Source: Monosporascus cannonballus (lineage: Eukaryota; Ascomycota; Sordariomycetes; Xylariales). Taken from it: 64,000 bases of DNA. The notes below the pieces were generated by a model that was given only the letters and a program-made list of their open reading frames with translations, made no database searches and had not been told where the DNA came from. The DNA lies in contig QJNS01000130.1 in the NCBI GenBank assembly GCA_004154925.1, positions 1 to 64,000 of the forward strand, in the 5' to 3' direction. Shown piece by piece: positions 1 to 12,165 of the stretch; position 1 is the first letter of the stretch; the number at the start of each line of letters is the position of its first letter. Made by a program: the position numbers and the translations under genes.

Positions 1-90
1 TTATTTATTTTTATTTATTTTTATTTATTTTTATTTATTTTTATTTATTTTTATTTATTTTTATTTATTTTTATTTATTTTTATTTATTT
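1..90. repeat. Decamer microsatellite, nine copies
   Basis: The unit TTATTTATTT is repeated nine times without a mismatch and probably continues past the left edge. It is not the fungal telomere repeat TTAGGG, so this is an internal satellite and not a chromosome end. Confidence 0.95.
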
Positions 91-391
91 TAATCATAAT
101 TAAATTTTTATTTATTTTAATTTTTATTAGGTGTAATAACGGCGCGGTAAAGCGCCTTTGCTTTAAAAGGTATTTCTTATAGCCAAGCCTTATTTTTATT
201 ATGTGCATCTTTTGCGGCTGTACCTGCCTTAACCCAAAAAGGTATTTCTTATAATTAAGCTTTGCGTATTTGGTTATTATTGGGTGCACCGTTCGTATGC
301 CCCGCCTTTAGTTCTGAAAAGATAATTTTTATACCGGTACGTACTTTTCGCGCTCCTGTTGTAATACCCAACTCTTAATGCCTTTATGATA
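91..391. repeat. Short imperfect tandem repeat of unknown origin
   Basis: The 17-mer AAAAGGTATTTCTTATA occurs at 165-181 and again at 237-253. The bases after each copy are also alike (GTGCA, CCGCC-like words), so the unit is about 72 bp. Read on the minus strand, the two units give related lysine-rich peptides, but no recognisable gene. This stretch separates the satellite from the retroelement that starts near 392. It may be part of another degraded repeat. Confidence 0.5.
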
Positions 392-3300
392 ACGAAATTT
401 TAAAATTATTATAAATATATTAACACAAAATTTTAATTAATAATAGATTTAATTAAATAAAATTTATTTTATATTTTATTAATAAATAGAAAATTAGGAT
501 TTTAATATTTAATTAATAATAACGATAAATATAAATACAAAGATTTCATAAAAATATTATTATTTAAAAAGATAAAATATAAAGAAATATTAAAAAACAT
601 AACGTATTATTATTATTATTATTAAAGCGAAATTAAAGTAATTTAAAATACTAAAAATAATAACTTGAAAATTAAAAAAATTAATTAATATATTATTATA
701 ATATTATAAATATAAATAGCTTTTCAAAAAAGAACTTAATACGAAATTATTATAATATAACGCATAAAATTATGAAATAATCTTTAAAAAAAAGATTTTC
801 GATAAACGTTTACCTTATTTATAACTTTAACGAAAACGAATTTTGAATTTTTAAAAAATATTTAAAAAATCGGGTTTAAAAAAAGGTTTTAATTTTCGAA
901 ATTATTAATAAAATACATTATATTTTTCGTATCGAAAAAAATGGAAAATTACGACTTATTATTAATTATCCATAATTAAATAATATTAGTATTAATAATT
1001 AAATATTATTATTTCTAATTATAAAAATAAAAACCAATTTTACGAAATAAAATAATGTATAATATTTAATTTTAAAAATAAATATAACATTATTTATATT
1101 AAAAGAAAATATAAATAAAAAATAACTTTTAAAATGAAATACGGTTTATTTAAATACTTAGTAACGTTAATAAAACTTATAAACGTATTAGTAACTTTTT
1201 AACGGATAATAAATTATATATTACGAAAATACCTTAATAATTTTATTATTTGTTATTTCGACGACATTTTTATGTTTTTAAAAACGGAAAAAATATACGT
1301 AAAATACGTTTACAAAATTTTTAAAGTTTTATAAAATATATAGTTATTCGTTAACGCAAAAAAAAATTAATTTTATAAATAAAAATTAAAATATTTAAAA
1401 TATATTATTACCTTAAAATATATTAAAATAAATATCCAAAAAATGGTTATAATTACAAAATAATAATAATTTATAATAATTAAAAAAATATAAGTATTTT
1501 TCGGATTCGTTAATTATTATAAAAAGTTTATTCGAAATTATTATAAGATAATTATATTTTTAATTAATTTTGCGAAAAAAATATTAAAATATTTAAAAAA
1601 ACGTTTAAAATAAAGATAATATTTTAAAATATTAAAAATATTATTATTAACGAATTAATATTAATTATATACGATTTAAACCGTTCCGTTAAATTAAAAA
1701 CTAATATTTCGGAATACGTATTAAACGTAATAATCGGATAACAAAATAATTAAGACAAATTATTCTTTATTATATTTTTTTCATATAAACTAAAAAAAGC
1801 CGAACTTAATTACGGTATTCCAAATAAAAAATATACGGCCATTATTATAATATTTCGAAATTTTAGGTATTTTTTAAAAAAAAACTTATATTAAATTAAA
1901 ATTTGTATAAAATATTTAAATTTTACTTGATTTATTACGATTAAGGAATTTATAAAATAATAATTAAAATATGTAAAATAATTAGCGAACTTCGATTTTG
2001 TTATTATTTATAAAAAAAGTTTAAAAAATTATAAAATAAATATTTTAAATAAACGGCCAAATGGCGAAACAAATTGGTTAAAATTAACCATATAATTTTT
2101 GATATTATCAAAAAAAGGTTTTTACGTATAAGACAGATTACAATATTTTGAGTAATACCTTTTGACATATATTAAAAAATCCAGCAATTTAACGACAATG
2201 TCTTAAAAAACCAAAAAAACGAATAAAATATAAATTATGGAAAAATATTAAAACAATTTAATAAGAAAAATATAAAAATATTAATTATATGAATATTCAG
2301 AAATCTATAAAACCTTAAAAAAACTTTAATACATATATTTTTTCCTTCAAATAAAATTAACGATATTAAAAATTATACGATAATATGATATTTATGCCAA
2401 AATAAAGATTCGACGATATAAACTATACGGAAAAGTATAATTATTATTAATCATAAAATAATTATAATATTTAATTATATTCGATTTTATTGTTAAATTC
2501 TTTATATTAAAAAATTTAATTATAAAAAGATATTACGATAATATTTTCGTAATTATCGATCGATTTACGAAATTCCATTATTTCTTTACCATATTACAAA
2601 AATATAATGGCCGAATAAATAACATATATTATTTTCAAAAATATTTTTAATATATAGGGATTATTAATAAAAATTATTTTAAATAAAAAAACAATATTCG
2701 TATTTAAATTTTAATAAAACTTAATAATATAAATCGGCTTAAAATATAAATTACTTGATATATTTAAACCTTAAACGAATAAATAAACAGAACGAACAAA
2801 TTAAATTTTAAAAGTTTATTTAAAATATTATATTAATTATAAACAACATAATTAAATTAAGAAATTCTTAACCATATAATTAATACATAATACTAGTTAT
2901 TACGAAAATATTCCGATAATATTTACAAATATAAATTTTGGTTTTCTGTTAAAAATTTATAAAAAAAATACGTAATAACGGTTCAATTAATATTAAAATA
3001 ATTTTTATATCGAAATACTTAGGATAATTATATTAAAAAATAAAATTAAAATTAAAATTCATACGAAAATAAATAAATAAATATCATACTTAAAAAAATT
3101 AAAAAAATTAATTTTCGAAAAAGGCGAAATAATATTTTTCGTTATCCAAAATATTTAATCAAAACGACCTAATAAAAAGTTCGATTTTAAATATATCGGT
3201 CTATATAAAATTATTAAAAAAATCTTAAAAATAATTATTAATCGTAATTTTTATTAAAAATTAATTTTTTTAACGTTTTATATTTCCTTATTTAAATTAA

Positions 3301-4125
3301 TAACGGATATAATTAAGATGTATACGGTATAAGATAGTGTGGAAATAAAAACAAATAAATTTATAAAATGGAGAATATTTTTGATACGCAGAAACAAAAT
3401 GGATTTACTTAATATTTAAGTAAGTGGAAAAAATACCCGGATTTCAAAAATATCTAAAAATTCGTTAAAAACCTTATTAGCGCCTAATATTGATTAAAAA
3501 ATTTTTATTAATAACGTTAAAATTGGTAAGGTTAAAGGTTTTCTAATTAATAAACGACCAGTTTATGGATTCCAGGTTAAATTAGTCGAAAAAAAGTGCG
3601 GCTTCCGCCGTTATAGCCTTAGCGGCCTCTAGTTCGGCCTGTTTTTTTCGACGTTCCAAGTTATTTAACTCCTCTAGGGACCGAAACTTACGAAAAAGCA
3701 TGCGTATCATACGGTTAGCCTATAATTTCTTTTATTTTCCAAAACGACGAACTTTAGCTTGCGTTTATTTCGCTTTTTTCGACTTTTTCACATTCCTTTT
3801 TTACTTTAAGGTAATTAGAAACGAATTTTTCGAATTAAAAAGTAAAAAAACCGTTAACGTTATAAAGGCCTTAACTCCGCGTTAAGTATTTTTCGTACTT
3901 GAAAAAATCCTACGAAAAAATATAATAAAATAATAATCCGCAATAAGTATAATAAAAACATATAGATATATTTATAGTTCGAAAAATGATTAATTTGAAC
4001 AAATTATTTCTTTTTTTCGTTTTTTTATTAATTGGTTTTTTAATATAACCCAATATAATAGCGAAAGAAAAATTTATAAAAGAAAAAGAAATTTTCGGGG
4101 CGAAAATTATAAAGAAAGAAAATTA
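392..4125 (+). mobile_element. RIP-degraded Ty3/gypsy chromovirus, internal region (copy A, 5' truncated)
   Basis: The copy starts inside the protease region and runs through pol on the plus strand, full of stop codons. The reverse-transcriptase active site is still readable at about 1251-1274 as CYFDDIFM, the FDD form of the usual YxDD. A finger-domain block resembling 'KKNGKLRL' lies near 935-955. The RNase H end is near 1980-2040, integrase is about 2150-3230, and a chromodomain-like frame is at 3350-3490 with CAG/CAA codons turned into TAG/TAA. The remaining G and C bases sit mostly in CG pairs. The element is certainly dead. The family order protease-RT-RNase H-integrase-chromodomain is that of chromoviruses. 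Confidence 0.85.
3582..3900 (-). pseudogene. Antisense ORF remnant of chromovirus copy A
   Basis: Read on the minus strand, downstream of the chromodomain, this stretch encodes a charged helical protein with few breaks. The best part contains FRSLEELNNLERRKKQAELE and ends FFD-stop at 3582. Further upstream a GLYN motif matches the equivalent positions of other copies. The stops inside it are TAA/TAG where other copies suggest Gln. It is less mutated than the pol region next to it. The function is unknown; it looks like a coiled-coil. A match to any sense-strand retroelement domain is not seen. Confidence 0.5.
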
Positions 4126-4491
4126 TGTTATAACTTAATAAATTGCGGTTTCGAAAACGGTCGTAATAAACGATTAAGTTATGTAAGTTAAGTTACGTAA
4201 TAGCTTAATAGGATCGATTATCAAGCCTATAAAGCCAGGCTTAACAGAATCGATCGTAAAACTTATAAAGCCAAGTTTGACAAAATTAAAAAAAGTTAAA
4301 TATAAAATATTTATTATTTCTATAATTTAAATAGTACCAACTTGTAATAATAATTTATTGCCCAAAGTATTTTTAGTATTACGAAACGTAATACGTTATT
4401 ATATTTATTGTTTAGATTCCTACGATATTTTTGCTAACATAAACCCGTACGACTAAGGTTTAATAGTTGGTTAAACTCCAAGCTCGTCACA
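4126..4491 (+). repeat. 3' LTR of chromovirus copy A (366 bp)
   Basis: It begins TGTTATAACTT and ends CTCGTCACA, the TG...CA form of LTRs, and its last 100 bases match the other LTRs in the window (ACGAC...GGTTTAATAGTTGG...). It abuts the pogo-type transposase frame at 4492 with no gap, so this element inserted into that transposon. Confidence 0.85.
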
Positions 4492-5571
4492 CAAAGGCCG
4501 GGCCCTAAAGCCTAGGATTATATTTAAGGGTAAAGCCTTTCAGGCATAATAGTTTCTTAATAAGTTTCGCAAGATAGCTAATTGGTATTATATTTGTTCC
4601 GATAATAGATAGACCGACAACGATATAACTTGTAACTGGCTGGAGGACGTTTTTTTGCCTTAAATGCTACGAAAAAAACGAATTAGACGTTATCCTTTTA
4701 ATAATAGATGGTTATAAAAGCTATATTTCGGTACCTATGTACGATATTTTAATATATATATAAACTAATAGCGGGCTTTAGGATAAATTCATAATTATCT
4801 GCTTTTTTAATAACGTAAATTGTTATTTCCTATAGGCCCATATTTCTTACCGGCCCATATTTCCTACGGCTTATAATTATTTGATAATAGGCCTTATAAT
4901 GCTTTTAAGGTTGCGTATAGGCGTATATTAGCTAGCTTTCAAAGCTTAACCAATTCGGCGGCAGTAAAAAAAATTAATTTTATCCGCATTTTCGCCCAGG
5001 CCAGAAAGGACGGTTTAATAAAAAAAATATCGAATCTGGCTTCCGGGTAATAGGTAACTAGCTTATAAACCGCAGGAAAGCTTTGAGTTATGATAAAATA
5101 CAACTAAATAAAGATAACAGGCCCAAGACCTTTAAGCTTGAAGCCCAGGCTTCCGATAAAAACCGTACGCTTATTACAAACCGTCAAATCCGTAATATGG
5201 GCAAAAATAAGTTTCCTAGGACCAGACGCTAGTTTCATAAGGCCGCCAAAGCTTACGATAACCGAATTACCGAATTGGTATTAAAGGATCGCCGTATCGC
5301 GGAATTGGAAGCTTAAATAAAACGCCTAAAGCCTAAACGACGAAAAGTTATACCTAATCCTAACCGCCGCTTTTAAACATTATCTGATATATTCGCCGGA
5401 GGTAATAATCCGGCTATAGAAGCAATTGACTAGAAGGAAAACGGCCAAGAACCGGTTGTTAACGAAGGTAATAATAATAAGGATGAAAGGGGTGTAGAAC
5501 CCCTTATAAAGGAACCTGTACAGATACGTTCTGGGCGCGCGGTGAAGCGACCGGCTAGATTAATGGATTAA
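4492..5571 (+). pseudogene. pogo/Fot1-type (Tc1/mariner) transposase, C-terminal half, interrupted
   Basis: Plus-strand translation gives the DDE_1-family endonuclease order: a GRALKPRIIFKGK segment at 4496, then SDN...TDNDITCNWLEDVFLP near 4600-4660 and the second catalytic block near 4690-4870 (degraded D-G-H and LPxH). After that comes INFIRIFAQARKDGLIKK near 4975-5030, then KNIESGFRVIG. The frame shifts by one base in an A run near 5030. A basic tail ends KRPARLMD-stop at 5569-5571. Stops are CAA/CAG changed to TAA/TAG, a mild RIP pattern. The N-terminal half is missing because the gypsy LTR sits at 4491. The element is inactive. Confidence 0.8.
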
Positions 5572-6731
5572 GTAGCTAAAACTCTCCAGAATGCAGCAAA
5601 TATCATATTTTTATCATTTTACTTGGAGATGATATGTATAAGTGAACTTATAGGGATTGTGTGGTGACCTAGAGATTTTGCTGCACAGCTAGTGGGTGTG
5701 TGCAGTTAGGGGGTGGGGTATGGTACCTGCGCCGCCTCACACGAGGCACTGAGTTTTCGATTTCGAGCTTTAGATCGGCAGTAAACATCACAAGCTCGAC
5801 AGCCAATCACGATGGCGGCAGCCGACCAGCCAGTCCCGGGTTCTAAGTATGCCTTAGGCTAAACGCTGCGGTCCAGCTGGCAACCCCACCGTCATCCATG
5901 GTTTCATGTACTTGATTATCGCCAAGCGGGCCCCACCAAGTGCAATTTCGATATAGCGAACTATGATAGAAGGCTCGTCGCCTTCTCGCTGGCATTGGAG
6001 TTACCATCCCTGCGTGGGCCGGACTCAAACCAACATCAAATGCGTGTTCACCAAGATGACTGTAACACCGAAATGCGGGTGTGGGTGTGTGGCGTTGGTT
6101 GCTCCTCGGCCGGTCCCGTAACGGGTGCAATGCCCCTCCCCCTTATGTATACCGGTTCCAAAAGCACTTGAGCAGCACGCGGTCGCTGTCGTGGACGGGA
6201 GGTCGCCCAAGGTATATTTCATGAGTGACGAGGAGGTTGTGAAAGTGTAGGTCAACGAATACCCGTGCTTCTATGTTACGAGCTCATGAGATCCACAACG
6301 ATAAATATGCGGAAATTGCCACAATAAGGCCAGAGAATAGGGGCCATCAGGGTCGGAGGCTGACCGGTGAAAAGAAGGGGCCACGAAAGGCGGGTATGGA
6401 CGGGTAGGACTTCATATACGATGACGCCTGAAGCCCTCCTTCAAAAGTGAGCGGAAAGACACTTATGTATAGGCGTTCTTTATGTATAGGCGTTCTAACG
6501 GCGTACAGATTGTGGAAAATGAATTACGCAACTCATTAACATCGCTTGGAGAATCGTGTCCCATCTTGACGGCATCGGATATACTACATTGGCCTAGCCC
6601 TATTAACAATACAGTGTGGAGAATTTTTGCGACCACGTCCAGTTCTCTCCCTTCACCTTCCATCTTCCGACCGACGCCGCGCGCAACCGACAAGTTCCGA
6701 TGAGTCGACTGTTTCTTTTTTTGTTTTCTTC
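5572..6731. other. Island edge, no supportable gene
   Basis: Base composition changes here from AT-rich to balanced. An inverted pair TGCAGCAAA / TTTTGCTGCA spans about 5592-5685 and may belong to the end of the pogo element. A 17-bp unit (TTATGTATAGGCGTTCT) is duplicated in tandem at 6463-6496. Reading frames here are short and overlap on both strands; I recognise none. The right part probably holds the 3' UTR of the prohibitin gene. Confidence 0.5.
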
Positions 6732-7839
6732 TTATTTCTTCTGGTCGTTGTCGCCGCTAAAGACGTTGAGGCCGAGACCCTCGGAGTCGAGCATGAGGCG
6801 GTTGCGGCCGCCCGACTCCTGCATCTGGGTGGCGATGGCGCGAGCGTTCTCGATCTTCTTGAGCTCGACGTAGGCCTTGTTCTTCTTGATGGCGTCGCCG
6901 ATGAGCTCGGCCGAGCGCGCCTCACCCTGCGCCTTGACCACCATGGCCTGCTTCTCCTGCCGCGCCTTGTCGACGACGAAGGCCGCGCGCTGCGCCTCCT
7001 GCTGCGCCACCTGCTTTGCCTCGACGGCCGCCGTGAACTCTGGGGAGAAGGCGAGGTGCTGTTATTACGCTAGAGTCAGTACCCGGTCCGACATCGTCGC
7101 CAAGCGCAAAGACAAAAAAGGATTGTTCTTTATAAACATACCGTCAGCGATACGTCGTCGAGGAGGATGTTGAACCTGGCCGCTCTCCTCGACAGGTTGT
7201 CCCGGACCAGTCTTGCTACGTTCTCTCGCTGCGTTATCAGCTGGCTGGCGTTGAACTGCGCCACCACGCTCTTGAGCACCTCGTTCACGATAGAGGGCAG
7301 AACGCGCTCGTCGTAGTCCTGCCCCAACGTTCTGTAGATCTGCGGGAGAGCCTGGATATCGGGTCTCGATAGGACACGGCAGGTGATGTTGACCATCTGC
7401 AGATCCTTCGTGCCGGTGAGGGAGGAGACGTTTCTCGGCTTCGCGCGGACATCGTAGTCAATCGGCGTCTCGAACCAGGGGATCATGAAATGCGTTCCTA
7501 GGCAGGAGTATGTCAGCACGTATCATTTGTAATCGTAGCAGTAGCGCCGGGTATGAATGCGACCGAAGCGCGCGGCTTAACCGTACCCTCGCTATAGATT
7601 TCCTTGCTGACACCACTTATCCTCCGGTACTTGATGGCCCTGTGACCACCGTCGACGTTGAACAGGGAGTTCTGTAGGACGAAAGCACCGCCGCCAAGCA
7701 GAAGGATACCTGCTAGTGCTCCGATGCCTCCCGGGCCGGGACGTCCACCGCGGGGGAATCCTCCCGGAAATCCGCCTCGGTTCTGGCGCATCATGGCCCT
7801 GGCCCTCTCCAGGTACTCTTCAACCGGTGGTCGAGACAT
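6732..7839 (-). CDS. PHB2: Prohibitin-2, mitochondrial inner-membrane scaffold
   Basis: Three exons, 7839-7587, 7497-7142 and 7058-6732, join in frame to 936 nt, or 311 residues, the usual fungal PHB2 length. The introns are 89 and 83 nt (GTACGG...CCTAG and GTATGT...ACAG). The N-terminus is Gly/Arg/Pro-rich with a hydrophobic anchor near residues 38-58 ([18 protein letters not shown]). The PHB/SPFH domain follows ([18 protein letters not shown]). A coiled-coil segment contains [20 protein letters not shown], and the end is [18 protein letters not shown], a signature of the family. Prohibitin-2 forms ring complexes with prohibitin-1 in the inner mitochondrial membrane, supporting respiratory-chain and m-AAA protease function. 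It is divergent from the Rna15-like gene. No damage is seen. Confidence 0.95.
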
Positions 7840-8785
7840 GATGAGTTGATGTTATCGGCAGCTGTCTTCCGGCCGCCGTAAGTGGTGGTGCTTCGAGAAT
7901 TATTAAAGGTGGGCGGGTGACACTGGGTGAAGACACACTCTCTCCTCTGTCTGTCCCCTCCATTCGGAATCAAGCGAAGCTCAAGCGACGAAGCTCGGGA
8001 AAAGTGGTGGCCCCGTTTTTTCTTGGCCGACGACTTACCTAAGCTGCCTATTGGGCTTGTCCCGGGGAGGGCCCGTGCCCTCAGCCGGTAGGTATTGATA
8101 TACTAGGTACGTACCTTCCGTAGGGATGTGCATGTGTAGATGTACCTGCCTAGCGATGACCCGCTTGAGCTTACCTGCACTTCGCCTTATATACGAGGCT
8201 GAGGGTACTTGGTAGGGTTCTTTGTGAAATTTACGGAACTTCTATGCATTCAATTATGGGTAAAATGTATTGGGGGAATGGAAGAAGTTACCTAGTAATT
8301 GAAAGGACAGTTATAGACAAAAAAGCATACTGATTTAGAGCAAGATGCGACACAGGTACCTCACCCTGCAGTGGGGCGCAAAAGTGACATAACTGATGTA
8401 CCTCTTACCTTAGCAGTGGGCCCGAGCTTCTGGCCCCACCTAACATTAAATTGAGAGCTTTCATATGAAAGATGGAGAGAAGGAAGCTCCAGCATCACAT
8501 TCAACTGGAAGGAGCCCTTTTCAACAATAACAATTAGCCGTGATATCGATGACAAAGGAATACCTTCCAGCTAGAGCAATAACCACGCCACATTAATTGG
8601 AAGTTTCCTTCTTCTGCCTCTTTTGGACTGTAAATCTATTGTAACCAGCAACCAATTGTTCCTAAGACGCTATCCAAGTTGCACCCTTTCCTACGACGCA
8701 CGAGGTGGCTATTCTCGTCATACCATCCCCCTTCATATTTCATATCGTACGTGCTGTTATCACCTAAAGCAGCCACCCCGGCAGA
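7840..8785. promoter_or_regulatory. Shared upstream region of PHB2 and the Rna15-like gene
   Basis: These 946 bp separate two divergent start codons, so both promoters must lie here. I see no convincing named binding site. A GC-box-like inverted pair (CAGTGGGGC near 8370-8380 and GGCCCCAC near 8430-8440) could form a weak stem. Short frames in this stretch are not supported as genes. Confidence 0.5.
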
Positions 8786-9826
8786 ATGTCGACGAAACCG
8801 CCCTCACGCGTTGTGTTCGTCGGAAATATCCCGTATGGTACGTCCTCCCGCCCTCGATGCCACCTTGAGTACTCGGTACTAACCAAAGGTTCCCAGGCCT
8901 GTCCGAAGAACAGATAACCGACATATTTAGTACCGCCGGAAAGGTGATTAACTTTCGCCTGGTATACGACCGCGATACTGGACGACCGAAGGGATTTGGT
9001 TTTGCCGAATATCCAGACGCCGGTGCGTTTCCATGCTCCTTGACGCGCATTGACAAACCGCGTTTACTGACCGCTTCCCTGTGTTACAGACTCCGCAGCC
9101 TCCGCGGTACGGAATATCAACGACTACGAGATCATGGGCCGCAAGCTCCGGGTCGACTACAGCACCGAAGGTCGGGTGGATGGAGATGACGGCGGGAACA
9201 ATAGTTCGAACATGGGTGCTTACAACCAGTCTAATGGCGCCTCAAACCCACCAGCGCCCGCCGGTGCTCTCCCTCCCCTTCCGCCGGGCAAGGAGCTCCC
9301 TCCCGGCGTGAGCGCTGTCGACGCCATCTCGCAGACCCTCAAAACACTCCCTCCCGCCCAGCTCCTCGACATCCTCTCGCAGATGAAGTCGCTAGCCACC
9401 ACCGACCCGGCTAGGGCGACCGAGCTGTTGCAACAGGCGCCACAGCTTTCCTACGCGGTATTCCAGGCTCTGCTGCTCATGGGCCTAGTGTCGCCTGAAG
9501 CAATTCACGCCGTCGTCGATACAGCAGCTGCTCCGCCGCCTGTCGCACAGCCGCCGGCCGGCTACACTCCCGCGATCCCACAAGCTTACCCCGTCGCCTC
9601 CACAGGTACGCCCCCGGTTGCCGCCCCGTATGCCCCGCCGCCGGCGCCAGTTTCCGTAGCACCGCAGGCTGCTTATGGGCCACCTCCCGCAGCAGCCGCC
9701 CCCGACCAGGACGCTCTCATCCAACAAGTTATGGGCTTGCCGGATGAGGTGATCAATCAGTTGCCTGAGGCGGAGAGGCAACAGATCCTGGCACTAAGAG
9801 CGACTCTTGCCCAGCAAAGACGTTGA
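8786..9826 (+). CDS. RNA15: Cleavage stimulation factor 64-kDa-like protein (CstF-64 / Rna15)
   Basis: Exons 8786-8837, 8897-9022 and 9090-9826 join to 915 nt, 304 residues; introns are 59 nt (GTACGT, CTAAC branch near 8879, CCCAG) and 67 nt (GTGCGT...TTACAG). An RRM occupies about residues 8-85: RNP2 VFVGNIPYG and RNP1 KGFGFAEY. The CstF-64 hinge follows (AISQTLKTLPPAQLLDILSQ ... ALLLMGLVSPEAI), then a Pro/Ala-rich linker. The short C-terminal helical domain ends GLPDEVINQLPEAERQQILALR. Members bind U/GU-rich sequence downstream of poly(A) sites and act in pre-mRNA 3'-end cleavage. The start is chosen because it gives the complete RNP2 strand. It appears intact. Confidence 0.92.
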
Positions 9827-11641
9827 CGAGCGCCGTGGTAGACTTCGGGCTCATGGATGGGGCCGTCTCGGAGTCCCGGCGTGATTAATGGGACACTATC
9901 TTCATACCCGGGTAATGTGGCGTTTCGGACCGGTAGCCCATTTCGTTGTCGACGGCAGACCATGCAGGCTGGAGGGCCTCATATAATACCAGAGTCGGAA
10001 TGGAGCCTTCCGAGTCTTTTATCCAAATTCTACGCCGTGACTCACCGGGAGGCCGTTGAATTAGAGGCCAAACTAAAGGGAACGCCCGTGGAAGACAGCA
10101 ATAAGGCATCAAGAAGCCAGGCTATCTCAGAAAGGTTAGTGGTCGAGCAGGATAGGCGTAACGAGCATCTGCAGTCTATTCCCGTCCACTGCCACGAGCG
10201 CATTGGGGCCGCCTGGCACATAGACGTTCGAACGGACGTTACGTGCAGGGTAGCGCACCAAAGGTCTAGGACTATACGCGCACAAGGTTTGGTGGTGTCT
10301 GAAGTTCAGCGCAAAATATACGTGCGACCAGAGGTGGAGCGAATGGACCGAGCTGGTCAGTTTTAGGTGTAAATGAATGATTTCAAGTTGAAGATGGTGC
10401 AACCACAGAGCCCGAGTCCTCCTAATAGACCCATCAACGTCTTTATCCTGAACCTCGTAGAATGGGAAACCTACACCTGTATCGATTAAAGCAATCGGGC
10501 CTAGGGAGACTATACCTATCACGCGTATGTGCCTGATTAGGACAGGAGGGAGATGTCTGATTTCGGGATTCATCCAGCGTCAGTAGTCTCTGGAACTTTG
10601 ACATCCGGTCCTAGATCCCCTCGGTGTGTAAATCTCTCGCAGCAAAGCTGCATGTATCCATTTGATGGGGTAGCCGTTGGTATGGTCGAGAAGTCTACGG
10701 CGTCTATTGCTCAGACGCTAGGTACTTCTAAATCTGGACCGAGGGACATCTCATGCACATAAAGCGACCTTGCCGCTCGTGACGAATCTCTGCTTCAACT
10801 AGGGGAATTCTAACAACTCAAAATTCGTAAATAACCCCAGGGGCTAGAAGAAGTGGTTCCTATGCAAACTAGGCACCGACCGATCCCCTATCTCAACTGG
10901 CTACCAGTAGGCGGTACCGGAGTTATCTGTTTGGTGGGGTTGTTACTCGCGGGTCAGTCACTACGAAGAAGGGATGAAAGCACTGCTGACTTAAGGGAGG
11001 AAGGCTTGGACTTCGAATGCCAAAGTTAGGTTTAAAATCGGGCTGTCGTTCCTATCTGGTAGTCTTCAATGATGGTTTCGAAAACATATTCATAACATTC
11101 ATAATAATCTGATTCACACGGACGGTTGCGTATAGAGTGTTGGGAATGATGGCTGTCTGGCTAGATCCGAGCTCTAGGGAGCCGTGGTTAGGAAGTTCTC
11201 TGTAAACATAGTATAATAAGGGACTCCCGGGATAAGGTGGTCTCAGAGTGCCTATATGGCTTAGAGCCTTGACAACTGTGAGATTTAAGACCTGATAGTG
11301 TCCCGCCGTAGTGTGGGGCCTCACATTTTTCGGCACTTCAGGATCTGACAACAACTCACGATGCTACTACCCCTTTTTCCGCAACGAGAACGTATTAAAA
11401 GCAGCAGAAAAATTCGCAGCATAATATCAAGCCCTAATTTTATGAATTATGGATGTATATAGGTTTCATCAGTTTAGGGACACCGGAAATGAAATTACCT
11501 AACGATTTAAAGGTCCTAGCCATAACTGCGTCGCAGGCTCATTGTTGCCTTAGAAACGAGGACCTGATCTTGACAAGGCAACGCAGACGTGTAGTTTAAG
11601 AAAACCTAAATTACAGTCAGAGTAGGTAGGTCATGGAGAAA
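9827..11641. other. Gene-poor stretch, weak ORFs only
   Basis: Nothing here can be assigned. A plus-strand frame from an ATG near 9963 to 10366 starts with a plausible amphipathic segment (SLPSLLSKFYAVTHREAVEL) but overlaps an equally long minus-strand frame (10136-10573), and I recognise neither. Another minus frame at 11052-11354 has no known motif. The stretch may hold decayed genes or 3' UTR of the Rna15-like gene. Confidence 0.4.
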
Positions 11642-12165
11642 TTACTTGAATACCTTACACCCCCGTGCAGTCCGTCTGAAGCGCAGGTTTCGAAGCGTAC
11701 AGGTGTCCAGTGAGACTTCACAGCGTCCTGCGATGTCGCCACATGTATCACCCTCCAGCCAATGAGTTCAGGCTTTTTATCTTGCGGCCCTCGAATAACT
11801 AACCTCGTGTTGCCTGGATGATGGAACTTACCGATGGCAAAGTAGAACGTTCTACAACCAGCCACCATACCACTTTGATATGGAGAGGGTGCTGGTCCAG
11901 GCTGAGCTGTGACTGGATATGGCTGGACTATCTGGACGGGCAGAGAGGTGAAATTGGGTATCGCGCTTACGGAAGTTGCATCGACGGCGGGGAATGTCCA
12001 CGGATCCGCAGCTGCGTAAGTGGTAGCATAGCAACTAGAGGCAGCAGTAATTGTACCACCTACACATGGGCTTATGAATGAACCCCCGTACCCCGGGTCA
12101 GTAGCGATATCTCTAACAGCCTGGAAGTGATTTGGATGAAAGATGCCTCCTTCACACTTACGATT
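11642..12165 (-). pseudogene. LysM-domain secreted protein, fragment
   Basis: A minus-strand frame stays open from 12165 to 11832. It contains SPC...TITAASSCYATTYAAAD, a Pro/Thr linker (QPYPVTAQPGPAPSPYQSGM) and VAGCRTFYFAI. This linker-then-GCxxFYF order is that of multi-LysM fungal proteins, which bind chitin outside the cell. A GTAAGT donor at 11831 and an acceptor at 11728 (CGCAG) define a 104-nt intron. After it the frame reads GRCEVSLDTCTLRNL...GCKVFK and stops at 11642, before the end of a normal LysM fold, with the GDxC and WNP positions degraded. No signal peptide or upstream exon is found in frame. I infer a broken gene; the LysM reading rests on motif order alone. Confidence 0.5.

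Noticed and set aside
1..90. Telomere at the left edge
   Set aside because: The unit is TTATTTATTT, not TTAGGG, and an interstitial retroelement follows directly.
6627..7073. Long plus-strand frames over the prohibitin gene
   Set aside because: They are shadows of a GC-rich coding exon; the minus strand gives a complete PHB2.
9477..9781. Minus-strand frames over the Rna15-like gene
   Set aside because: They are antisense shadows of the Pro/Ala-rich linker; they contain no domain.
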